DNA from: an uncultured Paracoccaceae bacterium | Lineage (GTDB): Bacteria; Pseudomonadota; Alphaproteobacteria; Rhodobacterales; Rhodobacteraceae | DNA: 64,000 nucleotides | Direction of reading: 5' to 3' | Assembly: GCA_947503925.1 (NCBI GenBank) | Contig: CANNFQ010000003.1 | Coordinates: 248,001-312,000, forward strand | Shown here: one piece after another, positions 18,395 through 27,013 of the stretch | Layout: each line of letters starts with the position of its first letter | How positions within the stretch are numbered: position 1 is the first letter of the stretch | Translations under genes and position numbers: made by a program | The notes under the pieces: generated by a model | What the model was told of the DNA's origin: nothing | The model's database searches: none | Seen by the model: only the letters and a program-made list of their open reading frames with translations

Positions 18395-19801
18395 TTAATC
18401 CCGTACATTCGGATCGATTTCATATCTTTGCGAAACGAGAACGAGGAACACGGCACCGCAGACCAGAACGCAGCAGGCAGCGAATGTTCCCGCCATTGCA
18501 TAACTGATCCGGTGTGCCTGGTCGCCAACAATGTTTTCCGAACCCGCCAGTGACCAGAAAATTGTGCTTGTGGTACCAGCCCCAAGGATAAACCCGAAAT
18601 TCCGGCTGAGATTGAGCACGCCTGCGGTGACCCCACGATCCTGTTCTGCGGCTTTTTCCATCACCGCGGTATTCAGCGCGGCCAGAAACACTTGGTAACT
18701 GGGCGCGAGCATAATGAATGCCAGGATAAACCCGATCAGCCCGAACAGATAGGGAAGTCCTGCCATCGCGGCGGTGGCGACTGTCATTGCCAATGCGCCA
18801 AGCAGCACGGCACGCCCCGCCCCGACCCTTTCGGTCAGTCGCCCGGCCGACATGCCGCTTAGCGCAGATGCGATGGGGCCAACCGACATCGCGAGGCCCA
18901 TTTGGGCTGTCGTCTGGCCGAGCCCGTCAATAAGAAAGAATGGCCCAACGACAAGCATACCCATCATCACCGCTGACACGATGGCATTCATGACGAAGCT
19001 GAGGCACAGATGCGTCGAACGCAGCAGATTAATCGGTATGATCGGCCTGTTGCTACGGGACTCGATGATAAGAAACATGAAAAACGCGCCGACAACAAGT
19101 ACGGCCGCACGGATATCAAAGCCACTGGCGATATCAGAAACAAGAAACGTGAATGCTGCGAGGGAAACGGCCAAGGCGCCCGCCGCTGGAAGGTTGAGCC
19201 CCCCCGATGTATCACCCCGTTTTCGATCTAGGACATAGATCATACAAAGGGTGAGCGCGACAAAGGCGAGCGGGATTTGCAACAGATAAACCGCGCGCCA
19301 ACCCCAACTGGCCGTAACCGCCCCACCAAGAGCAGGGCCAGAGGCCGTCCCGATGGCCGACATCATCCCCATCACCCCCATCCAACGCCCAACCTGTCCG
19401 ACCGGAACAAAATCGCGCACGAGGGCCAGGGGCATTGCCAACATTGCAGCCGCCCCCGCACCTTGGACGAACCGACTGGCAACAAGAAACGGCAGCGCCG
19501 GCGCCTGACAAGCAAGGAATGTTCCAAGAATGTAAGTGCATAGTCCCAAAACAAGCACGATGCGCTTGCCAAAGAGGTCGCCTGCACGTCCCACCGGAAT
19601 GATCAGCGCTGTCGTGGCAAGAACATAGATTGAAACAACCAACGTCACATCAACACCATCCCCCCGGAAACCATCCGACAGCTGCGGCAAGGTCACAGCA
19701 GCGGCGCTGGTTCCCATTGCCGCCAGAATGATGGAGAGGCCGGGCCCCGAAAGGGCCGCGAGAGTGTTATTTTGTTTCTGGGGTAATGCGGTTTGTTGCA
19801 C
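18395..19801 (-). CDS. MFS transporter, EmrB/QacA (DHA2-like) type
   Basis: This 468-residue membrane protein starts with a polar tail followed by about 14 hydrophobic segments. It has the MFS loop GRAGDLFGKR between segments 2 and 3 and a second GRLTERVG motif in the other half. It is divergent from a MerR regulator with the operator between them, the typical arrangement of an inducible drug efflux pump. Substrates are unknown. Confidence 0.9.
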   Translation of the reverse strand: MQQTALPQKQNNTLAALSGPGLSIILAAMGTSAAAVTLPQLSDGFRGDGVDVTLVVSIYVLATTALIIPVGRAGDLFGKRIVLVLGLCTYILGTFLACQAPALPFLVASRFVQGAGAAAMLAMPLALVRDFVPVGQVGRWMGVMGMMSAIGTASGPALGGAVTASWGWRAVYLLQIPLAFVALTLCMIYVLDRKRGDTSGGLNLPAAGALAVSLAAFTFLVSDIASGFDIRAAVLVVGAFFMFLIIESRSNRPIIPINLLRSTHLCLSFVMNAIVSAVMMGMLVVGPFFLIDGLGQTTAQMGLAMSVGPIASALSGMSAGRLTERVGAGRAVLLGALAMTVATAAMAGLPYLFGLIGFILAFIMLAPSYQVFLAALNTAVMEKAAEQDRGVTAGVLNLSRNFGFILGAGTTSTIFWSLAGSENIVGDQAHRISYAMAGTFAACCVLVCGAVFLVLVSQRYEIDPNVRD

Positions 19802-19841
19802 CCTGAATGCTCCCTTGCTGTATGCGCGGATTGAGCCTACG

Positions 19842-19861
19842 ACTTGAAGTCAAGTTCAAGT
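19842..19861. promoter_or_regulatory. MerR-type operator between MFS and MerR genes
   Basis: A perfect dyad with seven-base arms ACTTGAA and TTCAAGT and a six-base spacer lies in the 60-75 bp between the divergent genes. MerR-family regulators bind such dyads inside over-spaced promoters. Its position 3-15 bp before the MerR start fits joint control of both genes. Confidence 0.65.
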
Positions 19862-19875
19862 CAATGGGTGTTCGT

Positions 19876-20280
19876 ATGGAAAGGCTTTTGGATATCGCGG
19901 AGGTGTCGGATAGGTCGGGGATAAGCACTTCGGGCCTACGATATTATGAAAAACGTAAACTCATTGGCGCCGTAGCCCGCAACGGGCTGCGACGTCAGTA
20001 TGAGCCAGCGGTTCTTCAACAGCTTGCGCTGATAAACTTGGCCAAATCAGCGGGCTTCACACTTGATGAAATCGGTGCGGTGTTACGCAGAAGCGGGATG
20101 CCCGTCATCCCCCGGGACACGCTGGATGACAAAGCCAATCATCTAGAGCAACAGGCCGAGCGGCTGCTGATCCTTGCGCGCATGTTGCGCCATGTGGCCA
20201 ACTGTCCTGCGGACAACCATTTTGACTGCAGCCGGTTTCAAAAACTGTTGAAAGTCGCGACACGGGTCACAAGTAACTGA
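19876..20280 (+). CDS. MerR family transcriptional regulator
   Basis: The protein has an N-terminal MerR winged helix (LLDIAEVSDRSGISTSGLRYYEKRKLI), then a long helix and a C-terminal segment with two cysteines (CPADNHFDC). The cysteine pair is reminiscent of redox- or metal-responding members. The ATG at 19876 is preferred (134 aa); ATG 19864 and an earlier start at 19807 are possible but would run into the operator. It is divergent from the MFS pump, which it probably controls. Confidence 0.86.
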   Translation: MERLLDIAEVSDRSGISTSGLRYYEKRKLIGAVARNGLRRQYEPAVLQQLALINLAKSAGFTLDEIGAVLRRSGMPVIPRDTLDDKANHLEQQAERLLILARMLRHVANCPADNHFDCSRFQKLLKVATRVTSN

Positions 20281-20431
20281 AGTGGACCAACCAGTGAGCA
20301 ACCACTCATCTGCCGGTGGCTAAGGTTGCCGAAACCCGCAAGCTCGATTTTCCGGCGGACCAAACCGAAAGCTTTTTTACGGTTAGATCGACGCAAATCT
20401 GACGTGAAAAAACGCGCCCGGCGTGAGGCCC

Positions 20432-21001
20432 CTAACCCAACCCCTCGGTCCCGAATTTCAGGATCACTGGGACAATCAGCTCCTCCTCGTCCAACAGGTG
20501 CCTGTTCAACAAGCGCTCCAGCTCTGCCAATTGCGCCGCAAAGGCCCCAGCGGCGTCCTGTAATTGGCTGCGATCATCGGCTTGAACAATGACTGCATTC
20601 GCCCTTTCGACAAAGGCGTTCAGATGGCCATCAATGGCGTGGTGATCGCTATCCAGAATATCAAAACCCTTGGTAATCCGGCTATCGCGCTGGGACAGTT
20701 TGGGAAAGTAGTAGGTATCTTCAATTGTATGATGTTCATGCAGCCCGTTGACGAACATCCCGCCATAGCGGGACACCGCGGCCAGATAGCGACCGGGTTC
20801 GACCTTATCGTCGATCAACGCTTCGGTCCTGTCGCGCATCTCTGCCATCAGACGACGAAACATCAAGTGACGATCCAGCCAGAACCGGATCAACCCGTCA
20901 AAATCCGGATCATGTTCCCAGCCATCTCGCGGGTATTCATCCAGCAGAACACGCAAGGCGTCCGGCAGTCCGCTGCGGGTATCCAAGGCAAGATCAGTCA
21001 T
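20432..21001 (-). CDS. Hemerythrin domain-containing protein
   Basis: This is a 189-residue four-helix protein with a spaced set of iron ligands: LDRHLMF, LHEHHTIED, SDHHAIDGHL and LNRHLLDEEELI. Hemerythrin-like proteins bind oxygen or nitric oxide at a di-iron centre and often act in sensing or iron/NO stress. The start at 21001 is preferred over 21040 because GTGGA precedes it. It stands alone, facing away from the oppA gene. Confidence 0.88.
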   Translation of the reverse strand: MTDLALDTRSGLPDALRVLLDEYPRDGWEHDPDFDGLIRFWLDRHLMFRRLMAEMRDRTEALIDDKVEPGRYLAAVSRYGGMFVNGLHEHHTIEDTYYFPKLSQRDSRITKGFDILDSDHHAIDGHLNAFVERANAVIVQADDRSQLQDAAGAFAAQLAELERLLNRHLLDEEELIVPVILKFGTEGLG

Positions 21002-21319
21002 CGCGGTTCCACTTCTTTGGGCGTCCAGACATAGGCGCAAGTGACCATGCGCTCCACAGATTTTGCAAGCTTAGCGAATCAAATCCGACGCGATCCGTTG
21101 CTTCACAGGTCACATCATTCCGTAAGGCGTCAAGAATCTATCCACATCTTGCGCGTGTTCTGTGTTCACCCCTGCTGCTGCAAAATGTCGGACCTTCAAT
21201 TGCCGATTCGCCTTGCCATTCTCGTTAACAAATCAAAAGATGCTGACATCCGCGCGACAAGCGTGTGACTGTTCCAATCAATGCGCTGGCCAACTGCGCG
21301 TTAAATCAGGGAGATCCTC
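21002..21319. other. Divergent intergenic region, hemerythrin / oppA
   Basis: About 318 bp without a supported gene. It must carry the promoters of both flanking genes. The AGGGAG ahead of ATG 21320 is a strong ribosome binding site. I see no clear dyad, terminator or RNA gene in it. Confidence 0.5.
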
Positions 21320-22954
21320 ATGACATTGAAAACAAAACTACTGGCGACCACCGCCGCATTTCTCATTGCGGCTGGTGGTGCGGTTTATGCTGACAGCCAC
21401 GCCACACATCCCAAGACCGGCGAAGCGCTCGCCTCGGACCAGATATTCACCTACCGCGTTGGTGATGAAAGCCCGTCATACGATCCCGGTCTGGTTGAGG
21501 ATGTTGATGGCGCCGACGTTGTACGCGACTTGTTCGAAGGCCTAATGAACCAAGACGCCGCCGGTAACCTGATCCCCGGTGTTGCTACCGGATATGAGGT
21601 CAGCGACGACAACCTGACTTATACATTCACCCTGCGTGACAATGCCAAATGGTCCAATGGCGACCCGGTCACCGCGGGCGACTTCGTCTATGCGTGGAAA
21701 CGTGCTGCAGACCCGGAGCTGGCATCGCCATATGCGTGGTATATTGAATTGATGTCGATCGAAAACGCGTCTGCAGTCATCGCAGGTGACAAGGATCCAT
21801 CCGAACTCGCCGTGACCGCCATTGACGACACGACGCTTGAGGTGCGCCTGTCGCAGCCGCTGCCATATTTCCCACAAATGGTCACCCATGGCACCACATT
21901 CCCCGTGCATCAGGCCACGGTTGACGCGCATGGCAGCGACTGGGTGCTGCCCGAAAACATAGTATCCAACGGTGCTTATGTCCTGACCGAATTCGTGCCG
22001 CAGGAACGGCTCGTTCGGGAACGTAACCCGATGTATTGGGACAATGAAAACACCATCTTGGAAAAGGTGGTCAAGCTTGTCGTGACCGATGAAAACGTCG
22101 CGCTGACCCGTTATCTGGCTGGCGAGCTGGATCGGACGGATGTGCCTGCGGGCCAATTCCCCAGCCTCTCGGACCAATACCCCGAACAGGCCGTATCAGT
22201 TCCGCGCGCCTGCTCTTACTACTACATGTTTAACCTGCGTGACGGTGCACCAGAAGAACTCCAAAATGCTGATGTACGCAAAGCACTTAGCCTCGCCATT
22301 GACCGCGATATCATTGCTGATGCCGTGCTCGCTGGCGGTCAGGAACCTGCCTACACATTTACCCATTGGGCAACGGCCGGATTTGAAACACCTGACATTC
22401 CAATGGCGAGCATGACGCAGGAAGAGCGCAATGCAAAAGCCCAGGAATTGCTGGCCGGGGCCGGCTATGGTTCCGACAATCCGCTGAGCATCGATCTGGT
22501 TTACAATACCAATGAGTCGCACAAGGCCATTGCCATTGCGATCAGTCAGATGTGGAAACAGACATTGGGTGTCGAAACCGAATTGGCCAACCAGGAATGG
22601 CAGACATTCCTAGAAGCCCGCGGCAATGGTGACTTTGATGTTGCCCGTGGCGGCTGGTGCGCTGACTACAACGAGGCATCGACCTTCCTTGACCTCATGC
22701 AGTCTGAATCCGGCTACAATGACAGCAAATATGTGAATGCCGAAGTTGATGCCCTGCTTGCAGAGGCCAAGACATCGGACAACCCACAAGCCAACTACGA
22801 CAAGGTCGAGGAATTCATCGCGCAAGACACGCCGATCATTCCGATCTACCACTATGCCTCCGTATACATGTATGCCGAGGATCTCGAAGGCTGGCCCTAC
22901 GAGAATTTTGAGCAGAATTGGTACTCGAAAGATCTTTACAAGATTGCTGAGTAA
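21320..22954 (+). CDS. Oligopeptide ABC transporter periplasmic binding protein (OppA-like)
   Basis: A 544-residue family 5 solute-binding protein with a signal peptide (TKLLATTAAFLIAAGGAVYA) and the family's YTFTLRDNAKWSNGDPVTAGDFVYAWK region. It is the usual length for OppA/MppA proteins. Two permeases and a double ATPase follow, with a GC-rich hairpin between oppA and oppB. The ligand is probably a peptide, though family members also bind other solutes. Confidence 0.92.
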   Translation: MTLKTKLLATTAAFLIAAGGAVYADSHATHPKTGEALASDQIFTYRVGDESPSYDPGLVEDVDGADVVRDLFEGLMNQDAAGNLIPGVATGYEVSDDNLTYTFTLRDNAKWSNGDPVTAGDFVYAWKRAADPELASPYAWYIELMSIENASAVIAGDKDPSELAVTAIDDTTLEVRLSQPLPYFPQMVTHGTTFPVHQATVDAHGSDWVLPENIVSNGAYVLTEFVPQERLVRERNPMYWDNENTILEKVVKLVVTDENVALTRYLAGELDRTDVPAGQFPSLSDQYPEQAVSVPRACSYYYMFNLRDGAPEELQNADVRKALSLAIDRDIIADAVLAGGQEPAYTFTHWATAGFETPDIPMASMTQEERNAKAQELLAGAGYGSDNPLSIDLVYNTNESHKAIAIAISQMWKQTLGVETELANQEWQTFLEARGNGDFDVARGGWCADYNEASTFLDLMQSESGYNDSKYVNAEVDALLAEAKTSDNPQANYDKVEEFIAQDTPIIPIYHYASVYMYAEDLEGWPYENFEQNWYSKDLYKIAE

Positions 22955-22971
22955 TCACACGAAGTGATGGA

Positions 22972-22994
22972 CCGCGCCCCAGCAAGGGGCGCGG
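22972..22994 (+). terminator. Intercistronic hairpin after oppA
   Basis: CCGCGCCCC and GGGGCGCGG pair perfectly over nine bases around an AGCAA loop and are followed by TTCTCT. With only a weak T tract and more transport genes downstream, it probably acts as a partial terminator or mRNA-stabilising structure that keeps oppA expression higher than that of the permeases. Confidence 0.75.
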
Positions 22995-23032
22995 TTCTCT
23001 ATTCAAAATCCATTCTGCTTGGAACCTGACAC

Positions 23033-23956
23033 ATGCTTAGCTTTGTCATCCGCCGCCTTGCCGTGGCCGTCCCGACCCTGTTGATACTGGTTATCCTGTC
23101 TTTTGTTCTGATGTATTCCGCCCCGGGCGGCCCGTTCAACTCCGAGCGTCCGCTGCCGCCAGAAGTATTGGCCAATATCGAGGCGAAATACGGATTGGAT
23201 CAACCTTTCTGGAAACAGATCGTCACTTATGTCTGGGGCGTTGTTTCCAGCTTCGATTTTGGCCCCTCTTTCCAGTTCAAGGATCGGACCGTCAACGACA
23301 TCATTTCCCAGGGGTTCCCTGTGACGCTGACCTATGGTTTCTGGTCCTTCGTTGTGGCCGTGATCTGCGGCGTTTCGCTGGGCATTGCCGCCGCCATCCG
23401 CCAGAATTCCTGGCTGGACTATCTGGCGGTCGGCATCTCCATCGGCGCGCAGGTGCTGCCAAACTTCGTTATGGCGCCAATCCTGCTATTGACCTTTACC
23501 CTTTGGCTCGGCTGGCTGCCCGGTGGCGGCTGGAATGATGGCCAATGGCAATATCTGATCATGCCGGTCATCGCCCTTTCTACATCCTACATGGCATCCA
23601 TCGCACGGATCACCCGGTCATCGATGCTTGAGGTGCTTAACACCAATTTCATCCGTACCGCCCGTGCCAAGGGCCTGCCGATGAACCGTGTGATCTGGCG
23701 GCACGCGATGAAGCCGACCATGTTGCCGGTCCTGTCCTATCTGGGGCCTGCATTCGTGGGCATGATCACCGGATCGGTGGTGATTGATGTGTTCTTTTCC
23801 ACCGGCGGGATCGGGCAGTTCTTTGTGAACTCTGCCTTCAACCGCGACTATTCCGTTATCATGGGGATCACCATACTGGTGGGCGCCCTGACAATCCTGT
23901 TTAACCTTGTGGTCGATGTCCTTTACGCATGGCTCGACCCCAAGATCCGCTATTAA
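23033..23956 (+). CDS. Oligopeptide ABC transporter permease (OppB-like)
   Basis: A 307-residue membrane protein with six hydrophobic segments and the typical OppB start (MLSFVIRRLAVAVPTLLILVI). The binding-protein-dependent permease loop appears as RTARAKGLPMNRVIWRHAMK. It is followed after 12 bp by the OppC-like gene. Confidence 0.92.
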   Translation: MLSFVIRRLAVAVPTLLILVILSFVLMYSAPGGPFNSERPLPPEVLANIEAKYGLDQPFWKQIVTYVWGVVSSFDFGPSFQFKDRTVNDIISQGFPVTLTYGFWSFVVAVICGVSLGIAAAIRQNSWLDYLAVGISIGAQVLPNFVMAPILLLTFTLWLGWLPGGGWNDGQWQYLIMPVIALSTSYMASIARITRSSMLEVLNTNFIRTARAKGLPMNRVIWRHAMKPTMLPVLSYLGPAFVGMITGSVVIDVFFSTGGIGQFFVNSAFNRDYSVIMGITILVGALTILFNLVVDVLYAWLDPKIRY

Positions 23957-23968
23957 GGGGGCCGCAAG

Positions 23969-24895
23969 ATGTTTCCCAACAAAGCCGCAATCGAAGGCGT
24001 CGGCGATGCCACTCAGCTGGCCGATGTACAGGGGCGATCACTTTGGGCCGACGCCCGTAGCCGGTTTTTCCGCAACAAGGCTGCTGTTGCATCGCTGATC
24101 ATGCTAGGCCTTGTTGGGGCATTTGCCCTGTTTGGCGGTTTGATCGCGCAATATGAAAACGATTTTGTCGATTTCACATTGATTGGCAGCAATGCTTATA
24201 AGGGTGTGCCATCCATCGAAACCGGCCACTACTTCGGCACTGATGGCAGCGGGCGTGACCTGTTTGCGCGCACCGTGCAAGGGACCGGCATTTCGCTGAT
24301 GGTTGGCGTTGTGGGCGCGCTGGTCGCGGTGATCGTTGGTACGCTCTACGGTGCAACGGCTGGCTATTATGGTGGCCGCATCGACGGGTTTATGATGCGC
24401 ATTGTTGATGTGCTGATGTCGATCCCTTTCATGTTCGTGCTGATCCTGATGCTGGTGATCTTCGGGCGATCGATCTTCATGCTGTTTTTGGGGATCGGTC
24501 TGATTTCATGGCTTGATATGGCGCGGATCGCGCGGGGTCAGACGCTGACCATCAAGAACAAGGAATTTGTCGAGGTCGCCCATGCCATCGGTGTTCATCC
24601 GCTCAAGATCATCCTGCGGCATATCGTGCCGAATCTTCTGGGGATCGTGATCGTCTATGCGACATTGCTGGTGCCCAACATGATCATCTTTGAAAGCTTC
24701 ATCAGCTTTCTTGGTCTAGGTGTGCAGGAGCCATCCACGTCGCTGGGCGCACTGATCAACGAAGGATCGCGCACCATGCAATTCGGATATCACTGGCAGA
24801 TCGCCTTCCCTCTTTTCTTCTTTGTCGTCACCATCTTCGCCTTCTTCTTTGTCGGCGACGGTCTGCGTGACGCGCTAGACCCTAAGGACCGCTGA
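23969..24895 (+). CDS. Oligopeptide ABC transporter permease (OppC-like)
   Basis: This 308-residue protein has an N-terminal cytoplasmic tail, one segment (about 40-60), a periplasmic loop with FGTDGSGRDLFARTVQGTG, and five further segments. The ATPase-contact loop is EVAHAIGVHPLKIILRHIVP. This is the OppC partner of the upstream permease; the ATPase gene begins 2 bp later. Confidence 0.92.
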   Translation: MFPNKAAIEGVGDATQLADVQGRSLWADARSRFFRNKAAVASLIMLGLVGAFALFGGLIAQYENDFVDFTLIGSNAYKGVPSIETGHYFGTDGSGRDLFARTVQGTGISLMVGVVGALVAVIVGTLYGATAGYYGGRIDGFMMRIVDVLMSIPFMFVLILMLVIFGRSIFMLFLGIGLISWLDMARIARGQTLTIKNKEFVEVAHAIGVHPLKIILRHIVPNLLGIVIVYATLLVPNMIIFESFISFLGLGVQEPSTSLGALINEGSRTMQFGYHWQIAFPLFFFVVTIFAFFFVGDGLRDALDPKDR

Positions 24896-24897
24896 TC

Positions 24898-26721
24898 ATG
24901 AGCCTGCTGCAAGTTCAAAACCTGAACGTCATGTTCGAAACTGGCGATGGCATGGTCAACGCGGTCAAGGATATCAACCTGTCAATGAGCACGGGCGAAT
25001 GCCTTGGCATTGTCGGCGAAAGCGGGTCAGGCAAAAGCCAGACTTTCCTTGCGATGATGGGCCTGTTGACCCGCAACGGGCAGGCCACGGGATCGGCCAA
25101 ATACAACGGCCAAGAGATGCTGAACATCTCACCCACAAAGGCCAACAAGATCCGCGGCCATGATGTTGCGATGATTTTTCAGGATCCGCTGACTGCCCTG
25201 ACCCCGCATCTGACAGTGGGCCAGCAGATGTCCGAAGTGCTGGAAGTCCACCGAGGGCTGGGCGGCAAGGCGGCGCATCAGGTCTGCCTTGACTGGTTGG
25301 AGCGCGTGCGCATTCCCGAGGCGCGCCACCGCATCAACCAATATCCGCACCAGTTATCGGGGGGGATGCGCCAGCGCGTGATGATCGCGATGGCCATGCT
25401 GTGTCAGCCAAAATTGTTGATCGCGGATGAACCCACAACCGCGCTGGACGTGACCGTTCAGGCCGAAATTCTTGATCTGATGGCGAATCTGCAAAAGGAA
25501 GAGCAAACAGCCATCGCACTGATCACTCATGATATGGGCGTGGTTGCCCGGATGTGCGACCGGGTCGCCGTGATGCGTCACGGGGTCTATGTGGAAGAAG
25601 GTAATGTAGACGAAATTTTCCACAACCCGCAGCACGAATATACCCGCATGTTGTTGGATGCGATGCCCCGGATCGACCAGCCCAATGAAAAGCTGCATAT
25701 CGAACCGACCCCCGAAAAGAGCATTCTGAGCGTCAGTGATGTTGAAGTATCTTTCGGCATCAAGACCAATCAGGGGCTGTTTGGCAAAACCATTCCGCTG
25801 CGGGCCGTGGACGGGATCAGTTTTGATCTGGCACGTCGCGAAACGCTTGGCATCGTGGGCGAATCCGGCTGTGGAAAATCAACGTTGGCACGCGCTGTAC
25901 TGCAACTGATCCCACCCACGGCAGGTTCCGTCCTTTGGATGGGGCAAGAATTGTCGGGCCTTGATCGTCGTTCCCTCGTTCCGCATCGCAAGAACCTGCA
26001 AATCGTGTTTCAGGACCCGCTGGCCAGCCTTGACCCGCGCATGACGATATCGGCCTCTATCGCCGAACCGCTGCTGACCTTCCAGCCAAACCTGTCGGCC
26101 AAGGAACGGCGCAACATGGTGTCAGAGATGATGGAACGCGTCGGCCTCGACCCCCGCATGCTGAACCGGTATCCGCATGAATTATCTGGCGGCCAGAACC
26201 AGCGCGTCGGCATCGCCAGGGCCATGATCAACAAGCCCGAGCTTGTGATCTGTGATGAGGCCGTCAGCGCGCTCGACGTGTCAATCCAGGCGCAGATCAT
26301 TGCATTGCTGAAGGAATTGCAGGCCGATATGGGCCTTTCAATGATGTTCATCTCGCATGATCTGTCGGTTGTACGCGATATCTCACACCGGATCATGGTG
26401 CTCTATCTGGGCAGGATCGTCGAACTGGCGGATCGCGATACGATTTATGAAAACCCGATCCATCCTTATACAAAATCGTTGATCTCTGCCGTGCCGATCC
26501 CCGATCCACGCATCGAACGTACGCGTCCGCGCATCCGTCTGCCCGGCGAATTACCATCGCCACTGGACCCCGGTGCCGGACTGCGGTTCCTGCCATCACG
26601 GCGCAACACCGACCCCGGCTATCGTCCCGCGCTGACCGAAGTGTCGCCGGGCCACTGGGTCGCCGAACACGACAGTATGGAAGAGATCATGCGCGCCGAA
26701 GAAATCCTGATGGCAGGTTAA
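24898..26721 (+). CDS. Fused double ABC ATPase of the oligopeptide importer (OppD-OppF fusion)
   Basis: The 607-residue protein holds two complete ABC domains. Domain 1 has Walker A GESGSGKS, signature LSGGMRQR and Walker B LLIADEPTTALD. Domain 2 has GESGCGKST, LSGGQNQRVGIARA and LVICDEAVSALD. An oligopeptide-transporter C-terminal region (HPYTKSLISAVP) follows the second. Fusion replaces separate OppD and OppF subunits. The second Walker B reads DEA rather than the usual DEP, a mild variation that leaves the catalytic Glu in place. Confidence 0.92.
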   Translation: MSLLQVQNLNVMFETGDGMVNAVKDINLSMSTGECLGIVGESGSGKSQTFLAMMGLLTRNGQATGSAKYNGQEMLNISPTKANKIRGHDVAMIFQDPLTALTPHLTVGQQMSEVLEVHRGLGGKAAHQVCLDWLERVRIPEARHRINQYPHQLSGGMRQRVMIAMAMLCQPKLLIADEPTTALDVTVQAEILDLMANLQKEEQTAIALITHDMGVVARMCDRVAVMRHGVYVEEGNVDEIFHNPQHEYTRMLLDAMPRIDQPNEKLHIEPTPEKSILSVSDVEVSFGIKTNQGLFGKTIPLRAVDGISFDLARRETLGIVGESGCGKSTLARAVLQLIPPTAGSVLWMGQELSGLDRRSLVPHRKNLQIVFQDPLASLDPRMTISASIAEPLLTFQPNLSAKERRNMVSEMMERVGLDPRMLNRYPHELSGGQNQRVGIARAMINKPELVICDEAVSALDVSIQAQIIALLKELQADMGLSMMFISHDLSVVRDISHRIMVLYLGRIVELADRDTIYENPIHPYTKSLISAVPIPDPRIERTRPRIRLPGELPSPLDPGAGLRFLPSRRNTDPGYRPALTEVSPGHWVAEHDSMEEIMRAEEILMAG

Positions 26722-27013
26722 AGCTGGGGATATTTCGTGACTCTAAGACCGCCGACGGTGTTCGGCAGCCACCTGTCGGGATGGACCAGCACAATGCGTC
26801 CCTGGCGATGCCCCTTGTTTAGGGCAAGGCGCGGGATGCGCGTGACCTCGAGACACCTCAACAACCATGAGACAAAGCGGCGCAGCGACGCCATTCACCA
26901 AAAGTGAAATCCCGCAACATTATCGCATCTCTCATTATTTCGTCATGGTTTTGCCTATTTTTTTACACCTCGGCTCGTATGTATGGCGCGATTCTCCATA
27001 AGGCGCAGACAAG

